From Bemisia tabaci (lineage: Eukaryota; Arthropoda; Insecta; Hemiptera; Aleyrodidae), in contig NC_092797.1 in the NCBI RefSeq assembly GCF_918797505.1, forward strand, positions 40,127,372 through 40,191,371: 64,000 nt of DNA, read 5' to 3'. This document shows positions 11,065 through 22,241 of the stretch, piece by piece. Within the stretch, counting starts at the first letter, position 1. Every line of letters starts with the position of its first letter. The notes below the pieces were generated by a model that did not search any database, had not been told where the DNA came from, and worked only from the letters and a program-made list of their open reading frames with translations. The translations under genes and the position numbers were made by a program.

Positions 11065-14000
11065 TTATCTTTCTTCCATTTGCTTGTCTCGTAAGATCAC
11101 TGATTCATCAAATTTAATCATATAGGTAGTGCCCTTGTGCCAATGAGCTGTCACCTTGGCCGCCTGAAAAATTTAAATTAATGCTTTCATTTTCTTGTTT
11201 TCATGAGAATGAGCTTCTGGAATAAATATAATAATACAAGATAATAATTTATTCATTCTTTCATGAGAATCTTGGTCTCTATAATATTCATTTTATCAAT
11301 TTAGAAAATTCAGATAATAATTCCAAATGTGTGCATTTCTGTTTTGATTCCTCACCTGCCTCCCGAGATGAAAAGCGAAGTTGAGGGGGATATAGCTTAA
11401 CAGCAGTAACATTTTCCGTGCATGATTCATTTTGTCATTTATTTTAGTATGAAAACAGCTAATAGAATATCACAAATTTTGGCGCTGGTTTGATATTATT
11501 TTACATGATGCTCCTTTTAAGATCCTGAGCATGATGAGGTTTTAAAATTGAACTTCCTATGTGCTAATGGCGAGAAAGGTAGTGCTAAAAAGTGCATTTT
11601 TCTGCCTTCTAACACTGCGACTCATACACTTCATTTGAGCGGCTGTTGCTTAGTCTGTGTGAACTCAGCACTGCTTGCTGTTATTATTCAGAGGAATTTG
11701 ATTATTTTTCACTGCTTTATCTTTATGCCAAGAAGAACACAAAAGCCCCCCTCAGTGTTGCAACATTTTAAAAAGAAAAAGAAAATATGTTTGAAGATGA
11801 GAAAGGGACATTTCAACCAAAGCCCTTACATTGAAAGTACACAACCAGCTGCTAGTGTAATCAAAACACAATTTGAGGAGGGTTACGACGATAAGGGGCA
11901 ATAAACTGAAAGAAGTTTAAATGAAAGAAACATTACCCCACAGGACTTTAAAAAAAAGAAAGAAAGCACAGTTCTAGAACAGCAATGCCAATATAATCAT
12001 ATTTAGAAGTTTTAAACCTGTAATACAAATCATTATACCTGGCTATAGAAAATAAATAAATAAAAAGAAGAAAAAATCCAACTAGAAACACTTAAAGATG
12101 TTTTCTGGCCAGTTTTTAGACCTTTTGGGGAAACCCTGATATCATGTCATAATAGACAAAAGTACTTTGGGGTCATTCATGTTCATGACCCTACACTACT
12201 TAAGGCATAACTTTAGAGAGCAAGACTTGTCCATGGTTATGGTGGACGGATACTTACAAAACCACAGCTATTAAGGATAGCCTCAATTATACCAGCAATG
12301 AAAACAGCACAGTTCAGACTTCCTTTGTCCTTGGGCACTGATATGAACCGATTCACAAGTGGATCTTTTTCAATTATGTAATATGTTCGCTCATCATCAT
12401 TTGCATGCTCTAGTTTTTCAGCTTCATAGCCAAACATACTCTGAGAAAAAAGACAGAATCATTAAGTACCTAATGTAAACATGCAGCTACCTCCTTTGCT
12501 TCCATAAATTTAACCTTACTTTCTGAAGTAACAATACCCATAGGAGGCAAAGGCAAGAGCGATTTTGAATAAATGAATCAATTTGGAAATAGAAGTGGAG
12601 TAATGGGGAGGAAAATAACCAAATGCATGTGCTCAAACTTTCAGAGAATAATTATTACTAATCCGCTAGAGATTTGGAAATCTCTACATTATGTTTAGGC
12701 AAGACACGAAGGTAATAAAATCGTTTGTAAACAGTTTGATGCCAGGTTCAGGAGTGTCACAATTTAAATGAGTAAAGAAAGCTGATTTCACAGTATTTTT
12801 TATAATTTTTTTCTGATATGGGAAATAGAATAAAAATAGATTTAAAAGTGAGAAAATGCACCGCCTAGTGATGTCATCTGGCAGCATTTTCCATTTAAAC
12901 ACATGTATTTTAGCAGATTAGGTCATTTAGTCATATCTTCTCTAATAATTGTTCCATTCATGAACCAAGAGTATCCTCGTGTTCAGTTCATTCAGTAGTT
13001 TCCACTTAAAACAAAATTCATCAAATTTCAGACACCTGCAAATTCTTTATTGCAGAGATATTGGACATTAACCAACATAAACTTAGGATATCCAAGCTGT
13101 GCGAAAAGGGGAGGGGATTAAAAGTAGGCGGAGGGGGGGGGGGGGTCAAAAAGTCTGCCAGCAGCCTGATTGTTGAAATTTATGTAGGCACAACAAGAAT
13201 CGAAAATCGATATATTACACGGTGCAGATAGGGCTATGTCTTGTCTTATCGTGCCGACATAGCCAGTTAAAGTTTCAACAATCCGGCTGCAGAATGACTT
13301 GCGTAATACTAAAACAGCCCCTTGGCAACACCTATATTGAAGAGGAGAAGCCGATCTGCACAGAGAGCAATTGCTATCAAACAACTAACAGCTGATAGCT
13401 TGCACTCACTTTTCAGTAGGACTTACATAACTGTTCGACAGGTTGTTCTTCCCCAGGTATTTCTCTCCCATTAGCTAACACCTTCAAAATCCAAAACAGA
13501 TTTTTCGGTTTAAGTACCTTTTAACACCTCGGATGAAAAAAATTACCACACTGGTGGCAAGTAAGTAGTAACTTAGTATGAAGAGAAATGAGAAATTCTT
13601 ACTTTCCACAGGCTAGACTTGATAAATAACAGCATATTTAGTAATTTGATTTCTCTTTTGTAATTTTTCTCTCGCACAAAGTTGAGATCAACAAGTTTCA
13701 TGCCAATTTCTTGACCAACTTCTGCCAACCTGCAAACATACAAATATTCGTTTGTTGATACTCTTACACAATGACCTACCTTCAGCTATAGTGGAAACAA
13801 TAGATTCATAAAAAAAAAAAAAGATATTTACTTGAATCCTCATTATACTTATCTAAATTGCATTTTAATTTTAAACAAGTTTAACACCCCCCCCCCCCCC
13901 CAATAAGAAGAGAGAAATAAATCCAATTCCCTCATAAGACTGAAATTCAGATGAAGTAAAATGAGGCAAATTAATTTTAAAAATGGAACAAATCAGTAAG

Positions 14001-15494
14001 TACAAATGGCAACCTCAGCTCTGCTGGATGGCCATGCTAAACTACCATAGAGTACATAGAGTCGTAATGTAAATGGGAGAGCTGGCATCATGTTCTGCTC
14101 GACGAGTTCCGAGCCCGGTGTGCACCGAGCTTCGGTCACTTTTTCGAAACATGTTCGATCTACTTAAGATGGCAGTGTGGAATACATGGTAGCTGAATAG
14201 CAGTGCACTACCAGCCCAGCAATAGTTGCTGAAACGCTATTTATAGCCTCAGTCAAAAGTAATAATATTGTGGCAATATTCCTGCAACCGTTGCCGGACA
14301 GGCAGGAGTAGGCCTGGATTGTGTAAAAGATTTCCCCTATGGACCACCAGAAGAGGTAAGAAATAGAGAAGTCACACATTTCCTCTTCTAAATCTCACAA
14401 ACTTAGAAACCGATTAACATAACAAGAAGTTTGGTGATGAACATTTGAATGAGATATTGACAACTATTTTGAACACAGATCAAATAGTAGTTGGATTATA
14501 CAAAGGACGGCATTGGTATTTTTGCCAATGAAATAATGATAATGGTTTACACTTACGTCTTGTGGAGGACTTGATTTCTAGACTTCCTGTCGCAAGATAT
14601 GTTTTCCTCATAAAGTTTTGAGGAGACTATATTATGCGTGGTGCTTTAATTCGTAGCTTGCTTACTGACCCACCCCCTTCATTGGATTTCACAATTTTCT
14701 CAATCTAGCAGTTTATCTAGCACTTTTATCTGGCAGTGATCAAAACTGAGTGAAAGGAGCCAACCCATTAGTAATAACATCTGGAAAGTCAGCGAATTTG
14801 CAACTCGATTCAAAAACCAGCACTGAATCCAGTGATTTCACAGGTTAAATTACTTAGATACCAGATTGATTTGAGTCTGCCAACCAAATTGAAGCTGAGG
14901 CTACTCTGAATTACATTGGTACAGTCATTTCACTCATTTCTGTTTCCAGTTGTTGACTAGCCTGCTCGACACAAGGAAATTCTTGTCCCATAGCAAGTAT
15001 ACATATCGACGGCCTAATTCTGCAATCACGTATCTTGTTTGCGGTGTCTGAAAATCTCCAGCTCTATGTTATTTTTTTAAAGGAGAACACATTGACATCA
15101 TTCCTTGAAATTTTTGCAGAATTTTCTTCGCACAGAAAAGAAAAATCACGGCAGTTTTATAGAATTGCCGATGAGTAATTTTCCATTCAAAAATAAAGTA
15201 TGACAGTAAGTCTGCGACGTCGCAAACCAAATTATGTGATTGCCGTCTTACACCGTTGATATGGCAATGGCTGCGAGGAACGATTAAGTAAAGGGTCAAT
15301 TCTTTACAGCGAATTACAACTTACTTGTTTTGAAGTTCAGGAACAGAATAGACTCGATTCTGACAATACTGGACAAGCTCAGAAAATAACAGGGCATAGC
15401 AAGTTAAACTAACTTCTCCTTTGCCCTTACTCAGCGACTTATCTAATATGCTTGTTTTCGGCTTGACAATGGAAATGGTCATACCGTTACTCAT
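11065..15494 (-). CDS. TRAPPC5: Trafficking protein particle complex subunit 5 (TRAPPC5/Trs31)
   Basis: TRAPPC5 is one of the small core subunits of TRAPP, the Golgi/ER tethering complex and Rab1 exchange factor. Four coding exons join in phase: 15494-15325, 13729-13603, 12440-12258 and 11163-11065, all with GT-AG boundaries. They give 192 residues (human 188). The family's landmarks are present: 'EVSLTCYALLFSELVQYCQ' near residue 30, 'ANDDERTYYIIEKDPL', 'ISVPKDKGSLNCAVF', and the closing 'TAHWHKGTTYMIKFDESV'. These are the Bet3-like alpha/beta fold with an N-terminal extension. The ATG is the only one that precedes the conserved SILDKSL-like segment in frame. Intron 1 carries a family-A MITE (15002-15263), intron 2 one copy of the ~280-bp direct repeat (12778-13050). 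It is divergently placed from RPS27A. Confidence 0.96.
12778..13050 (+). repeat. Dispersed ~280-bp repeat, copy 1 (family B)
   Basis: This is closely similar, in the same orientation, to 44788-45073. Shared blocks include 'gctgatttcacag', 'gatttaaaagtgagaa.atgcaccgcctagtga', 'gtcatctggc', 'aataattgtt', 'tcatgaaccaag' and 'atcaaatttcagacacctgc'. It lies in TRAPPC5 intron 2. No protein or terminal inverted repeat was seen, so its class is unknown. Confidence 0.8.
13155..13297. repeat. Short inverted-repeat element in TRAPPC5 intron 2
   Basis: The ends are imperfect inverses: 'ctgccagcagcctgattgtt' on the left and 'caacaatccggctgcag' on the right. It follows directly on a 13-base G run (13133-13145). 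It is probably a small MITE; no target duplication was resolved. Confidence 0.45.
15002..15263 (+). repeat. Family-A MITE in TRAPPC5 intron 1
   Basis: The copy starts 'catatcgacggc' and ends 'caccgttgatatgg', imperfect inverted termini. Inside are the family landmarks 'ttgcggtgtctgaaaatctc', 'attccttgaaatttttgcag', 'tcttcgcacagaaaagaaaa', 'aaataaagtatgacagtaag' and 'tctgcgacgtcgcaaacc'. Confidence 0.8.
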
Positions 15495-15859
15495 GATGGA
15501 GGAACTTCAAAATCGTGAGAAAAACACTTCTAGACTAGCTAATAATTTGCTAAAAAATTTAAAACCCTAAAGTTAACTTGATAATTGAAATTGATCAAGA
15601 CTGTACTACTGAAGTACTGATAACCAGCCCAACAACAACAAATCTACAAATCCAACGCGTCTGGAAATGGAGCGATGACGCAATGACTCATGAGTATGCG
15701 TTGAGTACACGTTGAGTATACGTTGAGTAAACGTTGAGTTTACTTCGAGTAGCGCTCGCTGTCAGCGATCGAGGCGATCGAGCGGCCATTTCGTGGCGTT
15801 TGCCTGCATTGAAACACGCCGATTTTGAGTCTTTGAACTCGTGATATTGTTTTAAACAG
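15495..15859. promoter_or_regulatory. Shared divergent promoter of TRAPPC5 and RPS27A
   Basis: The interval lies between the TRAPPC5 start (minus) and a likely first non-coding exon of RPS27A (plus), which ends at 15859 before a GTAAAA donor. It contains a TGACTCA site (AP-1-like palindrome) at about 15684, four tandem 11-bp units GTTGAGTAYAC (15700-15743), and a CpG-rich stretch 'gcgatcgaggcgatcgagcgg' around 15764-15785. No TATA box was seen. Bidirectional use is inferred from the layout only. Confidence 0.6.
15700..15743 (+). repeat. Four tandem 11-bp units in the divergent promoter
   Basis: The units are GTTGAGTACAC, GTTGAGTATAC, GTTGAGTAAAC and GTTGAGTTTAC, spaced exactly 11 bases apart. 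A fifth, partial TGAGTATGC lies just upstream. Position within a likely promoter makes a transcription-factor cluster plausible, but no factor can be named. Confidence 0.85.
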
Positions 15860-16619
15860 GTAAAAATTTATTCTACAGATTATTTAATTTGCTTTTACTC
15901 ATGTAATTTATATAATTATCAACACATTGAATTACTTAGGTCACGTTTCCATTGAGGCACATTCATTGACTGCCACATGGTCTCCCGACTGTGAGCTCAT
16001 TCTTAATTCAACATTTTATCCTCTACGTTCGTAAGCCGCTTAGAACTTCAGCCTCCCTGGTTTATATTCATTATTTTTTGGTAAATTTCGTGTTTATATC
16101 ATACGAACAATCCAATTTGTCGCACCCAGAAGGGGTCCAGTACTGCATGAACATAATCTGCGAAAATGTTCGCTTCCCCTCTTTCCTCCACAATGTAGGT
16201 TTTTCACTGGAACAAGTATGTAAGAGCGAAACCGAGCTAAGATGATGGGCATTATGTTTCATTCTCAGCTATCCCAATTAATTGTAAGTCTTTACTGCCG
16301 TGTTAGAAGTTGACATGCCAATCATTTCATATGAAATGTGTTCATTGCCAGTGGAATCGGATTCATGGTCAAAGATAACATTTAAAATGACGTATCAACT
16401 CCAAGTGTCCCTCTCTACTAGCTTGCAAAGAGATTGTGGAGCAGGCCATGCTCAGCTCTAAACTCAGAGCAAATCCTGAGAAGGATTTGATCGACACTAT
16501 CTTCCAAGTCCATGCCTGATATAAGCTAACCTGTAAATTCGTTCTCTTTTCAAAATTCCGTGATTCTAATCTTATATCTACTCTTACCAGCAGATGCAGT
16601 AATATTCAGTGGAAGCATC

Positions 16620-19600
16620 ATGTATGTGTTTGTACACAATCTTGAGGGAAAGAGCGTTCCCTTGGAAGTTCAGCCCAATGACACAGTAGCTTGTCTGAAA
16701 CATCAAATAGAAGCCAGTGAAGGTATTTTGTATATTTTTTACTTTTTTCTCCTAAATGTAGTGCAGAATGCAGCATAAAGTAGATATTTTAGCAGTTCAC
16801 TCAGCATGAATGGATAAAACAACGAATTCAGGAAACTTATGAAATAAATTGAACAAAGGATGGAAACATGTCTCTACAGCCGTAGCTATTACTCCAGCTT
16901 CGGATAAATCGTCTTTCATACCGACAGCGTAAGTCCGCAATCGCATATCGACGGTGTAAGTCGGCAAACACATAACTCGTTTGCGGTGTCTGAAAATCTC
17001 CGCCTTTATGTTATTTTTTTAAAAGAGAACAAATTCACATGATTCCTTGAAGTTTTTGCAGCATTTCCTTCGCACAGAGAAGAAAAATCAAGGCAGTTTT
17101 AAAGAATTGCCATTGAGTAGTTTTCCATTTAAAAAATAAAGTATGACAGTAAGTCTGCGACATCGCAAACCGAGTTAAGTGATTGCCGACTTTCACTGTC
17201 GATATCTTGTTTGCGGTGTCTGAAAATCTCCTGTATTTTATTTTTTTAAAGGAGAACAAATTAGCATCATTCCTTGAAGTTAATGCAGAATTTTTTACGT
17301 ACAGAGATGAGAAATCACGACAGTTTTAAATAATTGCTGTTGAGTAGTTTTCTGTTTAAAAAATGAAGTATGACAGGAAGTCTGCGACGTCGCAAACTGA
17401 GTTATGTGATTGCTGACTTACACGGTTGAAAAGTATTAGATTGGCCAAGATTTTTTGTGTGAAGTTTGATTTTTCTTTCTTTCCAAATTTTTTCAGTTGA
17501 ATTTAATTTGATGTTCATTGATATCTGAAGTATAGAAAATGCTTATCTTTATAAAAATGTTGGATTATTTAATGTTTCTTTTCACAAAAGAAAATAAACT
17601 AAAGTATCTTTTTAAAATTTTTGGTGCATATTTATTTCATATTGTGTATGAAATATTAACAACAAATTTCCAGAAATGTGTCAGGTGGCCTTCTCATATA
17701 AATTACAACATGTCTTGAGACTTGCAACGTCGCATTGGAGATGCATTCTTTCTGGCTCCAGCCATTGGTACAGAGAATCTTCTGGTCTGTTTGTTTGTAT
17801 ATTGTTTCTGCACCAAACGGAGATTATAAATAGGTTATCAAAAAGCCACCCCTAAGGTTTTCTTCCACTCCTCTTGAGATGACAAAGTCATATAGGAACC
17901 ACTGTTAATTTTCAATCGTCATTAAGTAATCACTTCTTTTGTTAACTTTATCGGCCGTACTTTATCAATACTTCAGTCTGAAGTATACGGCCATACTTCA
18001 GTCACATCACGAACGGACGCGGATACTGAACTACTTGTGATCACGGAGACGCATCATAATTTTAGTTTTTATAAATTTTTTAAACACCTGACAATGAGCA
18101 GCTGCTCGAAACGGCCTTAGTGTAAGGAGTATCAACAACAATTTTAAATAAATCGGCAAGGAAAAGTTTTTACAAAAATTTGACCAAGTAATTGTTTGAT
18201 TTCTCTCACTCGGACTGTTTGCACTCACACATAACTTATGTTTTTTAATTTTTTTTGATGTTGCTGCATATAGCTTTACCAGCACGAGAGCAGAGGCTCA
18301 TTTTTGGAGGCAGTCAATTAGAAGATGACAAGACCTTGGCAGATTACAGTATCCTGAAGGGAAATACCATCCATTTAACCCTTGGTCTTGCTGGTGGTGC
18401 CAAAAAGAGGAAGAAGAAGAACTACTCTACCCCAAAGAAATTGAAACACAAGAGGAAGAAGGTCAAGCTTGCAGTTCTGAAATTCTACAAGGTTTGTAAT
18501 TCAATCCTTAGTGTGCTTCACTCAGACACCTTGACAGTTAGGAATTTCTACATCCTCTCCTCTTACTGCTAGATATCTTAGAATATAGCAAAGGGAATTA
18601 GTTTAGAGTATAAATATCTAGGAGTTTGGTTAACTAAGGACGGTAATTTGGATCGGGCTATTAAAGATCGGAATGTGCAAGGCAGGAAAGCCATCGTGAT
18701 GCTAAATGGGGTTCTCTGGGACCAGAGTATCTCCAAGGAGACCAAAAGAAAAATTTACAACGTCATCGTGAAGAGTATCGTAACTTACGGGAGTGAGGTC
18801 TGGCAACTCAAGAAAAGAACTGAAGACATGCTTAGGGCAACTGAGATGGACTTTTGGCGGAGGTCTGCTGGCATCTCAAGAAGAGAGCGGATCCGCAATG
18901 TAAAAGTACGCGAAATCATGGGTGTGGAGAAGGACATCGTGCACGATATCAGGTCCAAGCAGTTGGTCTGGTATGGACATGTGCGAAGGATGGCAGACGA
19001 CCGGTTGCCCAAGCAGGTCTTCGATTGGGTTCCTCCCGGAAGGCGACGGCGTGGACGTCCGGTGAAGGGTTGGCGACAAGGGGTGGAGGAGGAGATCAGA
19101 AGGTGCCAATTGCCTGATGATCTCTGGGAGGATAGGGGGCAATGGCGATTGGGCGTCGCAGAGCGCGAGGCGGCGCTATATAAGCGACTTTATGTATGTA
19201 TGAATTAGTTTAGAGACTTATCATGAGCTAATATCCACAATTTTTAATGATTGAGGATTTTGAGACTTGGACCTTACATTTAAGCCTTGGGGGCCGTCCA
19301 CAAATTTCATAAGACACTTGGGGGAGAGGAAGTCAAGTAGAGTACCTGTATAGCGAGAGTATAGACGGATGTGAAACTCCAAAAATCCATCAGGCCTTCA
19401 CCGATGCTTCCGCGAATAAAGTTAGGGCCCAGAAACGCAGCCCATCTATGATTTTCAATTATCCAGAACGATTTACCAATACTATTGTTATGAACCGTCA
19501 TTTATAAAGCACGTACTTGACTCAGTTTTTGCATAAATTTATTCATTTTTGTGAATCCTGCCATTTGACTCTATGATATCCTACCAGTGTTCAGTAATGT

Positions 19601-22198
19601 TTAAGACAATGCCATTTTGTTGCAATACCATTTTTTCATCAATTTATGCATTTAAACTATAGAAAGGGGAGGGGTCTGGCCAGCCTCACATTATTATTTA
19701 GGGGGGTCCAGGTTAGCCTCACGAGTGCCTTACAGAGAGGAGGGGGGTCTATAAATCAGAAAAAGTGCCTTGCATAATTTTTGGACGGCCTCTTGGTCTT
19801 CAATCAATATGCTGCTGATTATTTTAAGGTTAGAAGTAGCGGTCTCGGCAGTGCTTTGTTTTAACCTGTGGTAGGATAAGACACTCTGCCGCTGAAAATT
19901 ACCTCAGTTTTAGTGTAGGCATGTTTGTATTGCCGAAATCTGTCAAAACCACAAAAAACTGCCATTATCTTGTCCACATTTTCTGCCGGAGATAAGTAGA
20001 CCTATTTAACTCCAAAGGATGCATAAGTACTAGTAACTCCTCGCAAGCATTTCTTTTTCTTTTGGTATTCCGAAATTAACCACCGCACCACATATCTGGG
20101 TTTGTGACGTTGTAGATTTTCTGTCTCAATTTACTTTACTATTGATGGCATAGCATCTATAGGGGTCATTTTGTGTGATTTTTCGGTGCCACCTATAAAA
20201 TGTTCTCAGAAAACCTTGTCTGCTAATTTCCTGTGATTTTCCTTGAGAAAAATTATAAGAGTTAATATTTTTAAGCACTGTTATCAAGATCTGTGTTTTT
20301 GTAGTTTCACCATAGATATACAACGCTGACAGGTGGCTTTCAGTGGAGAGCAATACAGATATAGGTAGGATATTTTTCCCCTAATGCTATCTCAGTGTCA
20401 AGCGTTTGTATCCTAGGGTGGTCCACTTAACAATGGATTTGAGCAAATCTTACACAACAGAAACCCCCCCCCCCCCCCTTAAATCAGTTCAGTTCACCAA
20501 AATAATGATCTGTGCAAGATTGTACATTGGTTTATATGGGAGGAAACTCAGCCTTGCATTTAAATTGCATCATCAAGCATTCCTATGCTCTGAAGTTTTT
20601 TAATTTTTTTTCTTTTTCTTTTAATATCACTTGAAGAGACCTGAATCTCACTTAGCATCTATGGGATGAGGGAGATGGGCTCACCGCTGGCCGTAAGTGA
20701 TATTAGTTCTATTGCAGGTTTTTTTTATTTTCCTCCCAAGTCCAGTCCAGGGTTGCCACAGTCAGGGAAAACCGGGAAATGTCAGGGAAAATGGCGAAAA
20801 TGTCAGTGAAAAATTGTTCGGTCACCTTCATTTGTTTTTTAGAATGAGTTTAATGTATCAAACTACAAATTTTGCCCATATACCATCTCTATTTATGTCT
20901 TTTCAACCATCCGGCATATATTCAATTGTCAGAGAATTTCACCAAAATTTGTCAGGGAAAACAGCGAAATGTCAGGGAATTTCATTTTCTAGATTCGATG
21001 GCAACCCTGCCAGTCAGAGCTTGCATTCTTCTCGCAGCAAAATTGGAATCGTCTGTCAGCTCCTCTGCTGTCTGACCTTGTACTAATTTTCCCTAGGGGA
21101 GAATCTACAGGGTGTCCCAAAAGTCCCTTCCACCCCCTCTAAAATTTTACCTAATTAATATTTTGAAAGAAACTTTGGGGATGTTTATCGATCAATGTTA
21201 GCTACTTTTGGGGTCCCCCCGTGGGGAGGGGCTGCGGACCCCAAATTTTTTTTTTTTTCAAATAGCAACCCCCCTATGTGACACACCAATCGAAAGAAGA
21301 TGAAAAAAGAAAATTTTTGGCGCAAACCGCTTTTCAAAATCTTAATTTTTGACAAAATGGCGGCTGGTCAAAGTTAAAAATAATGGAAATTTGACATCTC
21401 CGTTTTTTTTTTGACGGATTGGGACGAAAACTGGTATCAGAAGGGTTTTTTGGGACGAGGAAAACGATTCTGGCGGCATCAGTTTTCCGAATATCCTGTC
21501 CCCCTCAAAATGGTGGCGGTCGAAATGGCGACCTGGAGCGGTAAGGGAATATTTAGGCTGTTTATTGGTGGATTTGCATGGAACTTTGTATTGCACGATG
21601 CAAATGCCAGGCTTGTTAGGCCTTGCTCTCAGAGCAATGTAATTTTTGCAGCAAATTTTGAGACTGTTGAGTGACTACTGTAAATGCTCCAATTTTTTAT
21701 AAATTTTGCATGGACCACTTTTCTTACAAACTGCATCTATTCGTAGGAGATTCGTCCAAATGGATCATGCTGCTGGAAGCCATCTCTTCTCTAAGCTTGA
21801 GGGTATAGCTCTGAAGATAGCATAACAATCTGTCAAAAGAAATCTGATCTCATAACTTTGCCAATCTGACTTCTGCGCTTTAATTGCTGTATCTTTAATG
21901 AGCAACAAGAAAAGGTGTAAACCACTTGGAGAGAAGGTCAAGTCCTTTAGTCTAAATCCCCAATCCCTAATCCCTTGGTCTGATTGGATTTGGACCCGGC
22001 GCAAATATCTACAATGCCAAAATTTTGATATCTGATTTCCAATTCCAGGTTGATGAAAATGGTAAAATCAGTCGTCTGCGCCGAGAATGTGACTCAGAAA
22101 GCTGTGGAGGTGGTGTATTCATGGCGGCAATGGAAGACAGGCATTATTGCGGGAAGTGCCACTACACCCTAGTATTTAACAAACCAGAAGAAAAGTAG
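16620..22198 (+). CDS. RPS27A: Ubiquitin-like domain/ribosomal protein eS27 (S27a) fusion with degenerate ubiquitin
   Basis: The ribosomal half is a 40S subunit protein; the N-terminal half is normally ubiquitin, cut off after translation. Three coding exons (16620-16722, 18274-18491, 22049-22198) join in phase to 156 residues, exactly the family length. Residues 77-156 are a standard S27a: '[14 protein letters not shown]', then a C4 zinc finger with C121, C126, C141 and C144 and '[11 protein letters not shown]'. Residues 1-76 keep the ubiquitin fold pattern ('QRLIFGG', '[13 protein letters not shown]') but differ at many normally invariant sites: K6H, K29Q, K33S, G35A, K48S, R72G and R74A. 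K11, K27, K63 and the final GG remain. A likely 5' non-coding exon ends at 15859 and its intron ends near 16590. The polyadenylation signal AATAAA is at 22236. Intron 1 holds two tandem MITEs, intron 2 a LINE fragment. S27a identity is certain; loss of ubiquitin function is inferred. Confidence 0.95.
16881..17430 (+). repeat. Two head-to-tail family-A MITEs in RPS27A intron 1
   Basis: The first copy runs from about 16919 to 17206 and the second from about 17207 to 17430. Both contain 'tttgcggtgtctgaaaatct', 'attccttgaagtt', 'gaattgc..ttgagtagtttt' and 'gtctgcgac.tcgcaaac'. A further 34 bases to the left (16881-16914, 'cgtagctattactccagctt' and on) match those preceding the copy at 48236, so the full element is longer than the core. 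Confidence 0.8.
18583..19206 (+). mobile_element. 3' end of a non-LTR retrotransposon (RT C-terminal region), 5'-truncated
   Basis: An open frame of about 205 residues begins without a start codon at about 18583 and runs to the stop at 19206. It reads '[15 protein letters not shown]', 'TYGSEVWQL', '[20 protein letters not shown]' and '[11 protein letters not shown]', the region downstream of the reverse-transcriptase catalytic core in many insect LINEs. The catalytic YADD block itself is missing. The copy ends in 'tatgtatgtatg', a short tandem tail expected at a LINE 3' end. It lies in RPS27A intron 2 in the same orientation as the host gene. The clade cannot be assigned from this part. Confidence 0.85.
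19286..19796. mobile_element. MITE-like element with GGCCGTCCA inverted ends
   Basis: The left end reads 'gggggccgtccacaaatt' and the right end is its near inverse, 'aatttttggacggcctc', at 19776-19792. Purine-rich G runs follow each end internally. It is about 510 bp with no ORF and sits in RPS27A intron 2. Confidence 0.65.
20748..21009. mobile_element. Short element with CAGGGTTGCCA inverted termini
   Basis: The element begins CAGGGTTGCCA and ends TGGCAACCCTG, exact inverses. It is flanked on both sides by CCAGTC, a possible 6-bp target duplication. The interior is built from repeated 'gtcagggaaa' and 'ccgggaaatgtcaggg' motifs. Related fragments with the same motif occur near 23640-23790, 24475-24590, 24840-24930 and 56670-56800. 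Confidence 0.75.
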
Positions 22199-22235
22199 AA
22201 CTATGACCTTGTTTTTTATTCCAACTATTTTTAAA

Positions 22236-22241
22236 AATAAA
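22236..22241 (+). terminator. RPS27A polyadenylation signal
   Basis: A canonical AATAAA sits 38 bases after the stop codon, giving a very short 3' UTR, usual for ribosomal protein genes. Confidence 0.7.

Noticed and set aside
11548..11904. 118-codon plus-strand ORF
   Set aside because: It is inside TRAPPC5 intron 3 on the opposite strand, with no domain or splice support, and is rich in lysine from an A-rich stretch.
21110..21670. Possible transposon starting 'acagggtgtcccaaaagtcc'
   Set aside because: The left end resembles the foldback terminus at 27943, but no matching right end could be found, so no element was called.
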